From Psychromonas sp. (GTDB taxonomy: Bacteria > Pseudomonadota > Gammaproteobacteria > Enterobacterales > Psychromonadaceae): a stretch of DNA of 38,216 nt. Shown here one piece after another: positions 26,020 to 35,110 of this stretch (position 1 is the first letter of the stretch; every line of letters begins with the position of its first letter). The stretch covers positions 1-38,216 of the forward strand of contig JABXKR010000313.1 of the NCBI GenBank assembly GCA_013619145.1. The letters run 5' to 3'. Both the position numbers and the translations under genes were made by a program. The notes below the pieces were generated by a model that did no database searches, was not told the DNA's origin, and saw nothing but the letters and a program-made list of their open reading frames with translations.

Positions 26020-27606
26020 ATGGCAGACGCTAAGTTTTTAGAAGCCGTCAACAGCAGACGTACCTTCGCTATCATCTCTCACCCGGATGCGGGTAAAACA
26101 ACCATCACTGAGAAAGTACTTTTATTTGGTAACGCGCTGCAAAAAGCGGGTACCGTGAAAGGTAAAAAATCGGGTCAGCATGCAAAATCAGACTGGATGG
26201 AGATGGAAAAAGAGCGTGGTATCTCTATTACAACTTCTGTTATGCAGTTTCCATATAATAATGGTTTAGTTAATCTCCTTGATACACCGGGGCATGAAGA
26301 TTTCTCTGAAGATACTTACCGTACTTTAACCGCGGTTGATTCCTGTTTAATGGTTATTGACTCTGCAAAAGGTGTGGAGAAACGTACTATTAAATTAATG
26401 GAAGTTACCCGCTTACGTGATACGCCAATTATTACCTTTATGAACAAATGTGATCGTGATATTCGCGATCCAATTGATTTGATGGATGAAGTGGAAGATG
26501 TATTAAATATCGCTTGTGCACCGATAACTTGGCCAATTGGTATGGGTAAGGAGTTTAAAGGTATTTATCATCTGCTACGTGATGAAGTGATTTTATATTC
26601 ATCAGGTCAAGGTCATACCATTCAGGATAGCCGCATTATTAAAGGGCTTGATAACCCTGAGCTTGATGAAGCACTGCCAGATTATGCAGAAGAATTACGT
26701 GAAGAGATGGAATTGGTATTAGGTGCATCCCATGAATTTGATCTGGAGCTGTTTTTAAAAGGTGAATTAACACCTGTTTACTTTGGTACGGCATTGGGTA
26801 ATTTCGGAGTTGATCATGTGTTAGACGGCCTTGTTGAATGGGCACCAAAACCACTTTCACGCGTTGCACGACAGCGTGTTGTTGAGCCAACAGAAGAATC
26901 GTTTTCCGGTTTTATTTTTAAAATTCAAGCGAATATGGATCCAAAACATCGCGATCGCATCGCCTTTATGCGTGTTTGTTCAGGAAAATATGAAAAAGGC
27001 ATGAAAATGCGTCATGTACGTACTGGAAAAATGGTCAGTATTTCTGATGCGGTTACCTTTATGGCAGGAGATCGTACTGCTGCAGAGGAAGCTTATCCTG
27101 GTGATATTATTGGTTTACATAACCATGGTACGATTCAAATTGGTGATGCTTTTACCAGCAATGAAGAGCTGAAATTTACCGGTATCCCTAACTTTGCACC
27201 GGAGCTGTTCCGTCGTATCCGTTTAAAAGATCCACTGAAACAGAAACAGTTATTAAAAGGTCTTATGCAGCTTTCTGAAGAGGGGGCCGTGCAAGTCTTT
27301 AGGCCACTGCGTAGCAATGATCTGATTGTTGGTGCGGTTGGTGTGCTACAGTTTGAGGTGGTTGTACAGCGCCTTAAATCTGAATATAAAGTTGAAGCGC
27401 TGTATGAAGGTATTAGTGTTGCCACCGCTTTATGGGTCGATAGTGATGATCCTCTTAAATTCGCAGAGTTTGAGAAAAAAGCGTACGATAATTTAGCATT
27501 AGATGGCAGTAATAACCTAACTTATGTTGCGCCAACTATGATCAACTTAAACCTTGCGATTGAACGTTACCCAGCGGTTAATTTTAGAAAAACACGCGAG
27601 CATTAA
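26020..27606 (+). CDS. prfC: peptide chain release factor 3
   Basis: RF3 is a GTPase that recycles RF1/RF2 after termination. The 528-aa product (E. coli 529) has G1 [10 protein letters not shown]2 [12 protein letters not shown]3 DTPGHEDF and G4 NKCD in the first 145 residues, then domains II and III with [25 protein letters not shown] at 26005 extends the frame by five codons, but the ATG at 26020 ([20 protein letters not shown]) fits the family. Only TTGGAA lies upstream as a weak ribosome-binding site. A strong hairpin follows the gene. Confidence 0.97.
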   Translation: MADAKFLEAVNSRRTFAIISHPDAGKTTITEKVLLFGNALQKAGTVKGKKSGQHAKSDWMEMEKERGISITTSVMQFPYNNGLVNLLDTPGHEDFSEDTYRTLTAVDSCLMVIDSAKGVEKRTIKLMEVTRLRDTPIITFMNKCDRDIRDPIDLMDEVEDVLNIACAPITWPIGMGKEFKGIYHLLRDEVILYSSGQGHTIQDSRIIKGLDNPELDEALPDYAEELREEMELVLGASHEFDLELFLKGELTPVYFGTALGNFGVDHVLDGLVEWAPKPLSRVARQRVVEPTEESFSGFIFKIQANMDPKHRDRIAFMRVCSGKYEKGMKMRHVRTGKMVSISDAVTFMAGDRTAAEEAYPGDIIGLHNHGTIQIGDAFTSNEELKFTGIPNFAPELFRRIRLKDPLKQKQLLKGLMQLSEEGAVQVFRPLRSNDLIVGAVGVLQFEVVVQRLKSEYKVEALYEGISVATALWVDSDDPLKFAEFEKKAYDNLALDGSNNLTYVAPTMINLNLAIERYPAVNFRKTREH

Positions 27607-27624
27607 CTGCAACGTTTCTTATTT

Positions 27625-27656
27625 CGGGCATAAATACAAGTTTGTATTTATGCCCG
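27625..27656 (+). terminator. 15-bp perfect hairpin after prfC
   Basis: CGGGCATAAATACAA (27625-27639) and TTGTATTTATGCCCG (27642-27656) are perfectly complementary with only GT between, so the real loop is probably AAGTTT. No T-run follows, so it is not a classical intrinsic terminator. It lies 18 bp after the prfC stop and 87 bp before the TatD-type gene. Confidence 0.6.
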
Positions 27657-27743
27657 ACTTCCTACCAGGCTTGCTGATTTTTCATCTTGAAGTAACATGG
27701 GTATTAATATACTTTTTACTGGCTCTAAGCCCTAGGTGAACAG

Positions 27744-28517
27744 ATGTTTATTGATAGTCACTGCCATTTAGATTTTCCCTGTTTTACTGTGCAACGTGAT
27801 CTACTTTTGCAGCAGCTACAGGAAAAAAAAATTACCAATATTATTATTCCCGCGACACAAAAAAGCAGTTGGAGCGCTATTCAGAAGTTATGTTTGAATC
27901 ATGCGCAGTTATATTATGGGCTGGGAATTCACCCGCATTTTCTTGATAATTTCCACCAAGATGATTTTCAGGTGTTAGAGCTGTTACTTAAAAGTAGTGA
28001 AAAGCAATGTGTGGCAGTAGGGGAGATAGGTTTAGATAAATATGCCGACGCTGATTTACAGCTTCAAGAAACTGTTTTTATTAGACAATTACAACTAGCA
28101 GAAAAGTTTGATTTGCCTATTATCCTGCATGTGGTTAAAAAGCAAAGTAGGGTGCTGCAAATATTAAAAACGCAAAAATTCACTCAGGGTGGTGTATATC
28201 ATGCATTCTCGGGTAGCTATGAAGTTGCCATGGAATTCATTAAACTAGGTTTCAAGTTTGGTATTGGCGCTGTGGTAACTTATCCAAATTCCACAAAAAC
28301 TAAACAAACGATTAGCCGCTTACCTATTGAATCTTTATTATTAGAAACTGATGCGCCAGATATGCCGCTTTATCAGCAGCAACAAAAGTACAATTCCCCG
28401 CTTAATTTATTGACCATTTTTGAGTCATTAGCATTGTTACGAAATGAGTCTAAAAGTTGTTTAGCTACGCAACTTATTAAAAATACTAAGACCATTTTTT
28501 CCTTAAATAATGACTAA
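27744..28517 (+). CDS. yjjV: TatD-family metal-dependent hydrolase (YjjV-like)
   Basis: TatD-family proteins are TIM-barrel metal-dependent nucleases/hydrolases. The 257-aa product shows metal ligands in DSHCHLD (H6, H8), the bridging glutamate in VGEIGLD, histidines in PIILHVVK and YHAFSGS, and the final aspartate in LLETDAPDMP. The HAFSGS form and length (E. coli YjjV 259 aa) favour YjjV over TatD or YcfH. yjjV and prfC also lie in the same region in E. coli. A short AGGTG precedes the ATG. The symbol is given by similarity. Confidence 0.9.
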   Translation: MFIDSHCHLDFPCFTVQRDLLLQQLQEKKITNIIIPATQKSSWSAIQKLCLNHAQLYYGLGIHPHFLDNFHQDDFQVLELLLKSSEKQCVAVGEIGLDKYADADLQLQETVFIRQLQLAEKFDLPIILHVVKKQSRVLQILKTQKFTQGGVYHAFSGSYEVAMEFIKLGFKFGIGAVVTYPNSTKTKQTISRLPIESLLLETDAPDMPLYQQQQKYNSPLNLLTIFESLALLRNESKSCLATQLIKNTKTIFSLNND

Positions 28518-28587
28518 TGGTCAAAATAAGCGTAGAATAATCGCCTTTTTCAAGTACAACTTCTAGCGAATATAAAGGTGATTTTTA

Positions 28588-29067
28588 ATGGTTATATATC
28601 CAATGACAGCCAAAGGCGCAGGAATATTACGATCTGAACTCGAGCAATTAAAAACAGTGAAACGCCCTGAGATTGTTAACGCAATTGCCGAAGCGCGTGA
28701 ACACGGTGATTTAAAAGAAAATGCGGAATACCATGCAGCCCGTGAGCAACAAGGTTTTTGTGAAGGTCGTATCCAAGATATCGAAGCTAAATTATCAAAT
28801 GCTCAAATTATTGATGTCAGCAAACTATCCAATAACGGAAAAGTTATTTTTGGTACAACTGTAACAATTGTCAATATTGATACCGATGAAGAAGTCACTT
28901 ATCGTATTGTGGGTGATGATGAAGCCAATATTAAGGATAATTTAATTTCGGTTAGTTCACCTATTGCGCGTGGTTTAATTGGTAAAATGGTAGATGACGA
29001 AATTGCGATTGAGACTCCGGGTGGCACAATTGAATATGAAATTATTAATGTGCAATATGTTGCATAA
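28588..29067 (+). CDS. greA: transcription elongation factor GreA
   Basis: GreA inserts a coiled coil into the RNA polymerase secondary channel and stimulates cleavage of backtracked transcripts. The 159-aa product has the coiled coil with the acidic tip [20 protein letters not shown], then [10 protein letters not shown], and the C-terminal FKBP-like domain ([24 protein letters not shown]). It is close to the E. coli protein throughout. AAGGTG lies about nine bases before the ATG. It shares a terminator with the convergent yhbY. Confidence 0.98.
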   Translation: MVIYPMTAKGAGILRSELEQLKTVKRPEIVNAIAEAREHGDLKENAEYHAAREQQGFCEGRIQDIEAKLSNAQIIDVSKLSNNGKVIFGTTVTIVNIDTDEEVTYRIVGDDEANIKDNLISVSSPIARGLIGKMVDDEIAIETPGGTIEYEIINVQYVA

Positions 29068-29084
29068 TATTTAATTAGCCCCAT

Positions 29085-29113
29085 AAAAAAACCCAGTTGA
29101 ACTGGGTTTTTTT
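29085..29113. terminator. bidirectional terminator between greA and yhbY
   Basis: AAAAAAACCCAG (29085-29096), loop TTGAA, CTGGGTTTTTTT (29102-29113). It is symmetric and serves both strands. On the minus strand a decayed copy of the yhbY 3' end leads directly into it. Confidence 0.93.
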
Positions 29114-29163
29114 ATTTGCGCTTTGACGGAATAAAACCACTATGTGGTTAATACTCGTTGATA
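29110..29163 (-). pseudogene. decayed in-frame copy of the yhbY 3' end
   Basis: Bases 29111-29140 match 29201-29230 within yhbY at an offset of exactly 90 bp with few mismatches, and similarity continues weakly to about 29163. Read in the yhbY frame past its TAG stop, the copy gives STSINHIVVLFRQSANKK against ITKIGHIVVLFRPSENKK in the real protein, 13 of 18 identical. There is no start codon, so it is a remnant of a partial tandem duplication. Confidence 0.75.
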
Positions 29164-29176
29164 CAACCGGCAATAA

Positions 29177-29473
29177 CTATTTACGTGGCAGTTCAATCTT
29201 TTTATTTTCGCTTGGACGGAATAAGACCACAATATGACCAATTTTGGTGATATTAAGTGCTTCTGTCTCACGTACAATGGCATCAATGATTAATTGTTTC
29301 ATTTCACGATCATCGGTCGCAATTTTAACTTTAATTAACTCGTGGAAGTTAAGTGCATTCTCAATTTCAGCGAGAACACCTTCTGTTAAGCCATTTTGAC
29401 CAAGTTGTACAATAGGTTTAAGACTATGAGCAAGGCCTTTTAAGTGCTGCTTTTGTTTATTTGATAATTTCAT
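29177..29473 (-). CDS. yhbY: ribosome-associated RNA-binding protein YhbY (CRM domain)
   Basis: YhbY is a single CRM-domain protein associated with pre-50S particles. The 98-aa product starts MKLSNKQKQHLKGLAHSLKP and carries the GxxG-type loop (GQNG). It also has LTEGVLAEIENAL and HELIKVKIATDDREMK, and ends IELPRK, as in E. coli (97 aa). The frame extends to 29509, but the internal ATG at 29473 matches the conserved N-terminus. It is divergent from rlmE, the standard arrangement. A remnant of its own 3' end lies just downstream. Confidence 0.96.
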   Translation of the reverse strand: MKLSNKQKQHLKGLAHSLKPIVQLGQNGLTEGVLAEIENALNFHELIKVKIATDDREMKQLIIDAIVRETEALNITKIGHIVVLFRPSENKKIELPRK

Positions 29474-29606
29474 ACAAATTTCTTTCATTAAGGGTTGAAA
29501 ACAGGACATTCTACCCTTAATTAATAACCTTTACTATTTTGATTGTTATTTATCCTGTTTATTCATTACAAATGATTGGATAGTGGCAATATCGAGGAAC
29601 AAATTA

Positions 29607-30278
29607 ATGGGTAAAAAAGTCAATTCGGGCGAATCTAAACCTGGCGTATTGAAAAAAAGTAGTTCGTCAAGTTCTAAACGCTGGATGCAAGAGCATGTAA
29701 ATGATTTTTATGTAAAAGAAGCGAATAAAAAAGGGTTGCGTTCACGTGCTGTTTTTAAGCTTGAAGAGATCAATAATAAAGATAAATTGATTCGTTCAGG
29801 AATGACAGTGGTTGATCTTGGCGCGGCTCCGGGTAGTTGGTCACAGTGGGCTGTTGATACCGTGGGGTTAAATGGTAAAGTCATTGCCTGTGATATTTTG
29901 CCGATGGACTCAATTGCTGGTGTTGATTTTTTACAGGGGGATTTCCGTGAGGAAGCTGTCTTAGATGCTTTATTAAATCGAATTGGTGATCATAAAGTTG
30001 ACGTGGTGCTTTCCGATATGGCCCCTAATATGAGCGGTAATGCCGCTATGGATCAACCTAAATCAATGTATTTAGTCGAGCTTGCTCTTGATATGTGTCG
30101 CTCTGTTTTAGTCAAAGATGGAAGTTTTATTGTTAAAGTATTTATGGGGGCTGACTTTGATGCATTTATGCTGGAAGTGCGCAAAATGTTTAAAACAGTC
30201 AAAACCCGCAAACCTGACTCCTCGCGCGCACGTTCGCGTGAAGTATATTTAGTAGCGACGGGTTTTAAACAGCAATAA
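29607..30278 (+). CDS. rlmE: 23S rRNA (uridine-2'-O)-methyltransferase RlmE
   Basis: RlmE (FtsJ/RrmJ) 2'-O-methylates U2552 of 23S rRNA in the 50S subunit. The 223-aa product has the SAM motif [24 protein letters not shown], and the catalytic Lys-Asp-Lys-Glu set spread through [24 protein letters not shown] and [10 protein letters not shown]. The start chosen is ATG 29607 with GAGGA eight bases upstream; a GTG at 29583 is in frame but lacks support. The N-terminus has a Ser/Lys-rich extension ([17 protein letters not shown]) longer than in E. coli. Its last eleven codons are copied in the tandem array that follows. Confidence 0.97.
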   Translation: MGKKVNSGESKPGVLKKSSSSSSKRWMQEHVNDFYVKEANKKGLRSRAVFKLEEINNKDKLIRSGMTVVDLGAAPGSWSQWAVDTVGLNGKVIACDILPMDSIAGVDFLQGDFREEAVLDALLNRIGDHKVDVVLSDMAPNMSGNAAMDQPKSMYLVELALDMCRSVLVKDGSFIVKVFMGADFDAFMLEVRKMFKTVKTRKPDSSRARSREVYLVATGFKQQ

Positions 30279-30662
30279 TGTATCTTCTAGCTATTAATAA
30301 TGGCTTTTGCGATTAACTGTGTTGGTTAATTATATTTACTAGCGACAGGTTTTAAACTGCATTAATGTATCTACTCGCTTGTAGATGTGGCTATTAAATG
30401 ACTTTTACGATTAACTGTGTTGGTTAATTATATTTACTAGCGACAGGTTTTAAACTGCATTAATGTATCTACTCGCTTGTAGATGTGGCTATTAAATGAC
30501 TTTTTCGATTAACTGTGTTGGTTAATCATATTTACTAGCGACAGGTTTTAAACTGCAATAATGTATCTACTAGCATGTAGATCTAGCTATTAATAATGAC
30601 TTTTGCGATTAACTGTGTTCGCAAATTATATTTACTAGCGACAGGTTTTAAACTGTAGTAAT
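30244..30662 (+). repeat. tandem array of ~98-bp units derived from the rlmE 3' end
   Basis: Unit starts are 30244, 30331, 30429, 30527 and 30627 (partial); unit lengths are 87, 98, 98, 100 and about 36 bp. The first unit includes the last codons and stop of rlmE. Units 2 and 3 differ by one base. Each opens TATATTTACTAGCGACAGG and contains a GATTAACTGTGTT block. Units 2-4 carry an extra 11-13 bp relative to unit 1 (in unit 4, CTAGCATGTAGAT followed by another CTAG). The dyad ATTAAC-N7-GTTAAT in units 1-3 is replaced in unit 4 by TTTGCGA-N10-TCGCAAA. There are no spacers, so this is not CRISPR. The array fills most of the rlmE-ftsH gap, which is short in E. coli. Confidence 0.95.
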
Positions 30663-30703
30663 CTACAATCTAAATTTTTATTTCTTAACATGAGGTTTAC
30701 ATC

Positions 30704-32623
30704 TTGAACGATATGGCAAAGAACCTGATATTGTGGTTAGTCATCGCAGTAGTATTGATGTCTCTATTCCAAGGTTTTGGAACAGATGAAACAAAACAAT
30801 CCCAAATCGATTACACATCATTCGTCAAAGAAGTTAGCCAAGGGCAGATTCAACAAGTCCAAATTAACGGACAAGAGGTCAAGGGTGTAAGAAGTAATCA
30901 AAGCCGTTTTGTTACTTATATTCCAGCACCAGATCTGGATCTGTTAAACGATCTGATAAAAAACAACGTACTAGTAGAAGGTACACCACCCGAAGAAACA
31001 AGTTTCTTAGCCTCTATTTTTGTTTCTTGGTTCCCTATGTTGCTATTAATTGGCGTGTGGATTTTCTTCATGCGGAATATGCAAGGTGGCGGTAAAGGTG
31101 GGGCAATGTCATTTGGTAAAAGTAAAGCCAAGCTGATGGGTGAAGACCAGATAAAAACAACTTTTACTGATGTCGCAGGTTGTGATGAAGCGAAAGAAGA
31201 TGTTAAGGAGCTTGTTGATTACTTAAAAGATTCAACAAAATTCCAAAGACTGGGAGGCCGAATTCCGACTGGTGTATTGTTAGTTGGTCCACCGGGAACA
31301 GGTAAAACACTACTGGCTAAAGCGATTGCTGGTGAAGCAAAAGTACCTTTCTTTGCTATTTCAGGCTCTGATTTTGTTGAAATGTTTGTTGGTGTTGGTG
31401 CATCTCGTGTGCGTGATATGTTTGAGCAGGCAAAAAAATCAGCACCTTGTATCATTTTTATTGATGAAATTGATGCTGTTGGTCGCAAACGTGGCTCAGG
31501 TGTCGGTGGTGGTAATGATGAGCGAGAGCAAACATTAAACCAATTGTTAGTAGAGATGGATGGTTTTGAAGGTAATGAGGGTATTATCGTGATTGCTGCG
31601 ACTAACCGTCCTGATGTGCTTGATGCTGCTTTATTACGACCGGGTCGTTTTGATCGCCAAGTGGTGGTTTCTCTACCAGACGTTCGTGGACGTGAACAGA
31701 TTCTAAATGTTCATATGCGTAAAGTGCCACTTGCCGATGATGTGCAAGCTAGTATTATTGCGCGTGGTACTCCTGGGTTTTCTGGTGCAGACCTTGCAAA
31801 CTTAGTTAATGAAGCTGCTCTTTTTGCCGCTCGTGGAAATAAACGCACTGTTGATAAACTGGATTTTGAACAGGCACGAGATAAGATCTTAATGGGTGCA
31901 GAACGTCGTAGTTTAGTGATGCGTGAAGAAGATAAAGAATCAACCGCTTATCATGAAGCTGGGCATGCAATTGTGGCTAAATTAGTGCCGAAGCATCATC
32001 CTATTCATAAGGTAACGATTATTCCTCGTGGTCGCGCTTTAGGTGTGACGCAATTTTTGCCTGAAGGTGATCAGATCAGTCAAAATCGCATTGAATTAGA
32101 AAGCAGTATTTCTGTTGCATACGGTGGGCGAATTGCGGAAGAGCTTATCTATGGTCTTGATAAAGTATCTACCGGTGCTTCTCAAGATATTAAACAAGCA
32201 TCATCAATTGCCCGTGCAATGGTCACTGAGTGGGGATTCTCTGAAAAATTAGGCCCTATTTTATTAACAGCTGATGAAAATACACTGCGCTCTAATGTTG
32301 TTTCGCATGAAACTGGTAAAATTATTGATGATGAAGTTAAATCCTTTATTGAGAAAAATTACCAACGTGCCGAAAAAATATTAACCGATAATCTCGACAT
32401 ATTGCATGCAATGAAAGATGCGTTAATGAAATATGAAACGATTGATAGCAATCAGGTTGATGACTTAATGGCTCGAATTGAAGTGCGCCCACCATCAGAT
32501 TGGGATGATGAAGACGAGACTAAAAGTGAAGCAACTGAAGAAAAAACTGAAACGGTTATTGATAGTCGCGAAGAAGCATCAGCAGTTGATATTGAAACTG
32601 AAGAAAAAAAAGACGATAAATAA
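30704..32623 (+). CDS. ftsH: ATP-dependent zinc metalloprotease FtsH
   Basis: FtsH is a membrane-anchored AAA+ protease that degrades SecY, LpxC, sigma-32 and other substrates. The 639-aa product has two N-terminal membrane helices (about 7-25 and 100-122), Walker A GPPGTGKT (195-202), Walker B IIFIDEID and the SRH region ([20 protein letters not shown]). The zinc site is HEAGH (417-421). The GAGG site at 30692-30695 is eight bases from TTG 30704 but seventeen from ATG 30713, so the TTG start ([11 protein letters not shown]) is preferred. The C-terminal tail is acidic and variable. It follows the repeat array and has a strong terminator. Confidence 0.97.
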   Translation: MNDMAKNLILWLVIAVVLMSLFQGFGTDETKQSQIDYTSFVKEVSQGQIQQVQINGQEVKGVRSNQSRFVTYIPAPDLDLLNDLIKNNVLVEGTPPEETSFLASIFVSWFPMLLLIGVWIFFMRNMQGGGKGGAMSFGKSKAKLMGEDQIKTTFTDVAGCDEAKEDVKELVDYLKDSTKFQRLGGRIPTGVLLVGPPGTGKTLLAKAIAGEAKVPFFAISGSDFVEMFVGVGASRVRDMFEQAKKSAPCIIFIDEIDAVGRKRGSGVGGGNDEREQTLNQLLVEMDGFEGNEGIIVIAATNRPDVLDAALLRPGRFDRQVVVSLPDVRGREQILNVHMRKVPLADDVQASIIARGTPGFSGADLANLVNEAALFAARGNKRTVDKLDFEQARDKILMGAERRSLVMREEDKESTAYHEAGHAIVAKLVPKHHPIHKVTIIPRGRALGVTQFLPEGDQISQNRIELESSISVAYGGRIAEELIYGLDKVSTGASQDIKQASSIARAMVTEWGFSEKLGPILLTADENTLRSNVVSHETGKIIDDEVKSFIEKNYQRAEKILTDNLDILHAMKDALMKYETIDSNQVDDLMARIEVRPPSDWDDEDETKSEATEEKTETVIDSREEASAVDIETEEKKDDK

Positions 32624-32653
32624 TAAACCAGGAGTTTATTAAATTTATCATTT

Positions 32654-32680
32654 AAAAACCTAAGCTTGCTTAGGTTTTTT
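32654..32680 (+). terminator. intrinsic terminator after ftsH
   Basis: AAAAACCTAAGC (32654-32665), TT, GCTTAGGTTTTT (32668-32679), followed by more T. It may allow partial readthrough to folP, which starts 47 bp later. Confidence 0.9.
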
Positions 32681-32719
32681 ATTATCTCCTCTTTTATTAT
32701 CTGCTCTTTTATTATTGAG
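32678..32719 (+). repeat. 15-bp direct repeat, about 2.7 copies, before folP
   Basis: TTTATTATCTCCTCT (32678-32692), TTTATTATCTGCTCT (32693-32707) and a partial third TTTATTATTGAG (32708-32719). The first two copies differ by one base. They run from the ftsH terminator T-run to the ribosome-binding region of folP. Confidence 0.8.
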
Positions 32720-32726
32720 AGAAAAA

Positions 32727-33560
32727 ATGCAACTGCGTAGTAGAAATAAAGTTTTAGATTTAACGTCACCTAAAGTGATGGGAATTTTAAATGTAACACC
32801 CGACTCATTTTCTGACGGTGGTTTTTTTGCCAATATTGATAATGCCTTAAAACAAGCCGCAAAAATGGTTGAGCAAGGTGCGACTATTATTGATATTGGT
32901 GGCGAGTCAACACGACCTGGCGCCGATGATGTTTCAGTTCAGAATGAACTCGATCGTGTTATTCCGATCATTGAAAAGATCAATAGCAACTTAGATTGCT
33001 GGATCTCTATTGATACAAGTAAAGCAAAAGTGATGCAGGAAGCAGTTAATGCGGGCGCAGATCTAATTAATGATATACGCGCATTGAGTGAAGAAGGTGC
33101 GTTAGAGGTGGCTGCAAAGGCAAATGTACCTGTCTGTTTAATGCATATGCAAGGTGCACCTCGCACCATGCAAAGTGCGCCTGAATATGGCAACCTGCTT
33201 GAAGAGGTAAAACACTTTTTATTACGACGCGCTGATATTTGTATCAATGCAGGTATAAAAAAAGAAAATATTATTTTAGATCTCGGATTTGGTTTTGGTA
33301 AGCAGATTAAACATAATTTTCAATTATTAGCAGCAACTAAACAGTTTGTTACATTGGGATATCCTGTGTTGACCGGCGTTTCGAGAAAATCAATGTTTGG
33401 TCAATTATTAAATCGTGATATAAATAGCCGTCTTGCAGGGAGTCTCGCGGGCGCTTTAATAGCTGTTCAGCAGGGATCGCAAATTATTAGAGTACATGAT
33501 GTCGCGGAAACGGTTGATGTCATCAAAGTTTTACAAGAAGTAAACTCATTCAAAGAATAA
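32727..33560 (+). CDS. folP: dihydropteroate synthase
   Basis: FolP condenses p-aminobenzoate with hydroxymethyl-dihydropterin diphosphate in folate synthesis and is the sulfonamide target. The 277-aa product has the signatures GILNVTPDSFSDGG and DIGGESTRPGA, then DTSKAKVM, LMHMQGAPRTMQ, DLGFGFGKQ and GVSRKSM. The frame opens at TTG 32715; ATG 32727 gives the normal N-terminus with GAGAG upstream. It lies in the conserved ftsH-folP-glmM order. Confidence 0.97.
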   Translation: MQLRSRNKVLDLTSPKVMGILNVTPDSFSDGGFFANIDNALKQAAKMVEQGATIIDIGGESTRPGADDVSVQNELDRVIPIIEKINSNLDCWISIDTSKAKVMQEAVNAGADLINDIRALSEEGALEVAAKANVPVCLMHMQGAPRTMQSAPEYGNLLEEVKHFLLRRADICINAGIKKENIILDLGFGFGKQIKHNFQLLAATKQFVTLGYPVLTGVSRKSMFGQLLNRDINSRLAGSLAGALIAVQQGSQIIRVHDVAETVDVIKVLQEVNSFKE

Positions 33561-33583
33561 ATTTTTAAAAAATTGAGAAAACT

Positions 33584-34915
33584 ATGAAGAAGAAATATTT
33601 TGGAACTGATGGTATTCGCGGCAAAGTCGGTGCCTCTTTAATTACACCTGAATTTGCCTTAAAACTGGGCTGGGCGGCAGGACGAGTTCTTGCTAAATCG
33701 GGTTCAAAAAAAGTGTTAATCGGTAAAGATCCGCGTATCTCTGGTTATATGCTAGAGGCTGCATTACAAGCGGGACTCACCGCTGCTGGTTTACGACCAG
33801 TATTGATGGGGCCTATGCCAACACCTGCTGTTGCTTATCTAACACGTACTTTCCGTGCGACTGCGGGTATTGTGATTAGTGCTTCTCATAATCCATATTA
33901 TGATAATGGTATTAAGTTTTTCTCTGATCAAGGTACAAAATTATCGGAAAAAATTGAGCTTGAAATTGAAGCCGAGATTGATAAAGAACTTAAATGTGTT
34001 GATTCAAGTGAGTTAGGTAAAGCCTCTCGAATTGATGATGCAGCGGGCCGTTACATTGAATTTTGTAAAAGTACTTTCCCATCTAAATACAATTTAAGAG
34101 GTTTAAAAATTGTTGTCGATTGTGCAAATGGTGCAACCTACCATATTGCGCCATTAGTGATTAATGAACTTGGCGCAAAAGTTATTTCAATGGGGGTTGA
34201 GCCAAATGGCGTTAATATCAATTTGAATTGCGGTGCAACTAGTATGCAGGCACTCTCTGAGCGAGTTGTTAAAGAGAAAGCTGATTTTGGTATCGCTTTT
34301 GATGGTGATGGCGATCGCGTGATGATGGTTGATCACACTGGTTATATTTTAGATGGTGACGAGTTACTGTATATTATTGCCCGTGATAAATTGCGTACAG
34401 GTACACTTAAAGGTGGTGCAGTAGGCACTAAAATGTCAAATCTAGGTTTAGAGCAAGCTTTAAAAACTTTAGGTATTCCATTTGAGCGCTCAGATGTGGG
34501 CGATCGTCATGTTATGGAATTAATGAAGAAAAATGGTTGGTCGATCGGTGCGGAAAATTCTGGCCATGTTATCTGCTCAGATCATTTAGCAACCGGTGAT
34601 GGTATTGTTTCCGGTCTGCAAGTGATCAGTGCGATGCAGGGCAGCCGTATGACACTAAATGATTTACGACAAGGTATGAAAAAATATCCGCAAATATTAG
34701 TAAATGTACGTTTTAATAATGAAATCGATCCGCTGCAAGATAAAGATGTAATGTCTGAATTTGAACGTATTGAACAGTTATTGGGAGATCGTGGTCGTGT
34801 ACTATTACGTAAATCAGGTACTGAGCCAGTATTTAGAGTAATGGTAGAAGCGGATGAAGCAGAAGATGTTGTCCGTGGTTATGCGCAAGCTATTGCTGAT
34901 AAAGTAAAAACGTAA
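33584..34915 (+). CDS. glmM: phosphoglucosamine mutase
   Basis: GlmM interconverts glucosamine-6-phosphate and glucosamine-1-phosphate on the way to UDP-GlcNAc. The 443-aa product starts [16 protein letters not shown] and has the phosphoserine loop [13 protein letters not shown] (Ser101), the Mg2+ loop DGDGDRVMM, the sugar loop GAENSGHVI and the phosphate loop [14 protein letters not shown]. It lies 23 bp downstream of folP and is the last gene of the cluster. Confidence 0.98.
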   Translation: MKKKYFGTDGIRGKVGASLITPEFALKLGWAAGRVLAKSGSKKVLIGKDPRISGYMLEAALQAGLTAAGLRPVLMGPMPTPAVAYLTRTFRATAGIVISASHNPYYDNGIKFFSDQGTKLSEKIELEIEAEIDKELKCVDSSELGKASRIDDAAGRYIEFCKSTFPSKYNLRGLKIVVDCANGATYHIAPLVINELGAKVISMGVEPNGVNINLNCGATSMQALSERVVKEKADFGIAFDGDGDRVMMVDHTGYILDGDELLYIIARDKLRTGTLKGGAVGTKMSNLGLEQALKTLGIPFERSDVGDRHVMELMKKNGWSIGAENSGHVICSDHLATGDGIVSGLQVISAMQGSRMTLNDLRQGMKKYPQILVNVRFNNEIDPLQDKDVMSEFERIEQLLGDRGRVLLRKSGTEPVFRVMVEADEAEDVVRGYAQAIADKVKT

Positions 34916-35021
34916 AGAACAGAAGTGAAATAAAGCACAAGTGGAATTGCAACTCTTTGTATGAATTTTGAGCGGTTGAGTGATGAATTGCTGAAAAGAG
35001 ATAAATTGTCTGTATATTCTC

Positions 35022-35050
35022 TTGTGGTTTTCTTGTCTTTTGGGTAATAT
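35022..35050 (+). promoter_or_regulatory. probable sigma-70 promoter for secG
   Basis: TTGTGG (35022-35027), exactly 17 bp, TAATAT (35045-35050), with a start near 35057, about 54 nt before the secG ATG. It lies in the 195-bp glmM-secG gap. It would also transcribe the downstream tRNA-Leu. Confidence 0.55.
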
Positions 35051-35110
35051 TCGCCCGCTTCTTTAATGGAGCATAAAGAAGTTTTTCTGGAAAAAATTAG
35101 GTATATTCTT

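Noticed and set aside
30244-30662. Possible CRISPR array
   Set aside because: The units are contiguous, about 98 bp and derived from the rlmE 3' end. There are no unique spacers between short repeats, and no cas gene is present.
30590-30703. Sigma-32 heat-shock promoter ahead of ftsH
   Set aside because: I looked for CTTGAAA / CCCCAT-type elements and found none with acceptable spacing. Expression probably comes from upstream of rlmE.
35066-35110. Upstream ATG extending SecG by 15 residues
   Set aside because: The SecG family begins MYE, matching ATG 35111. The extension has no ribosome-binding site.
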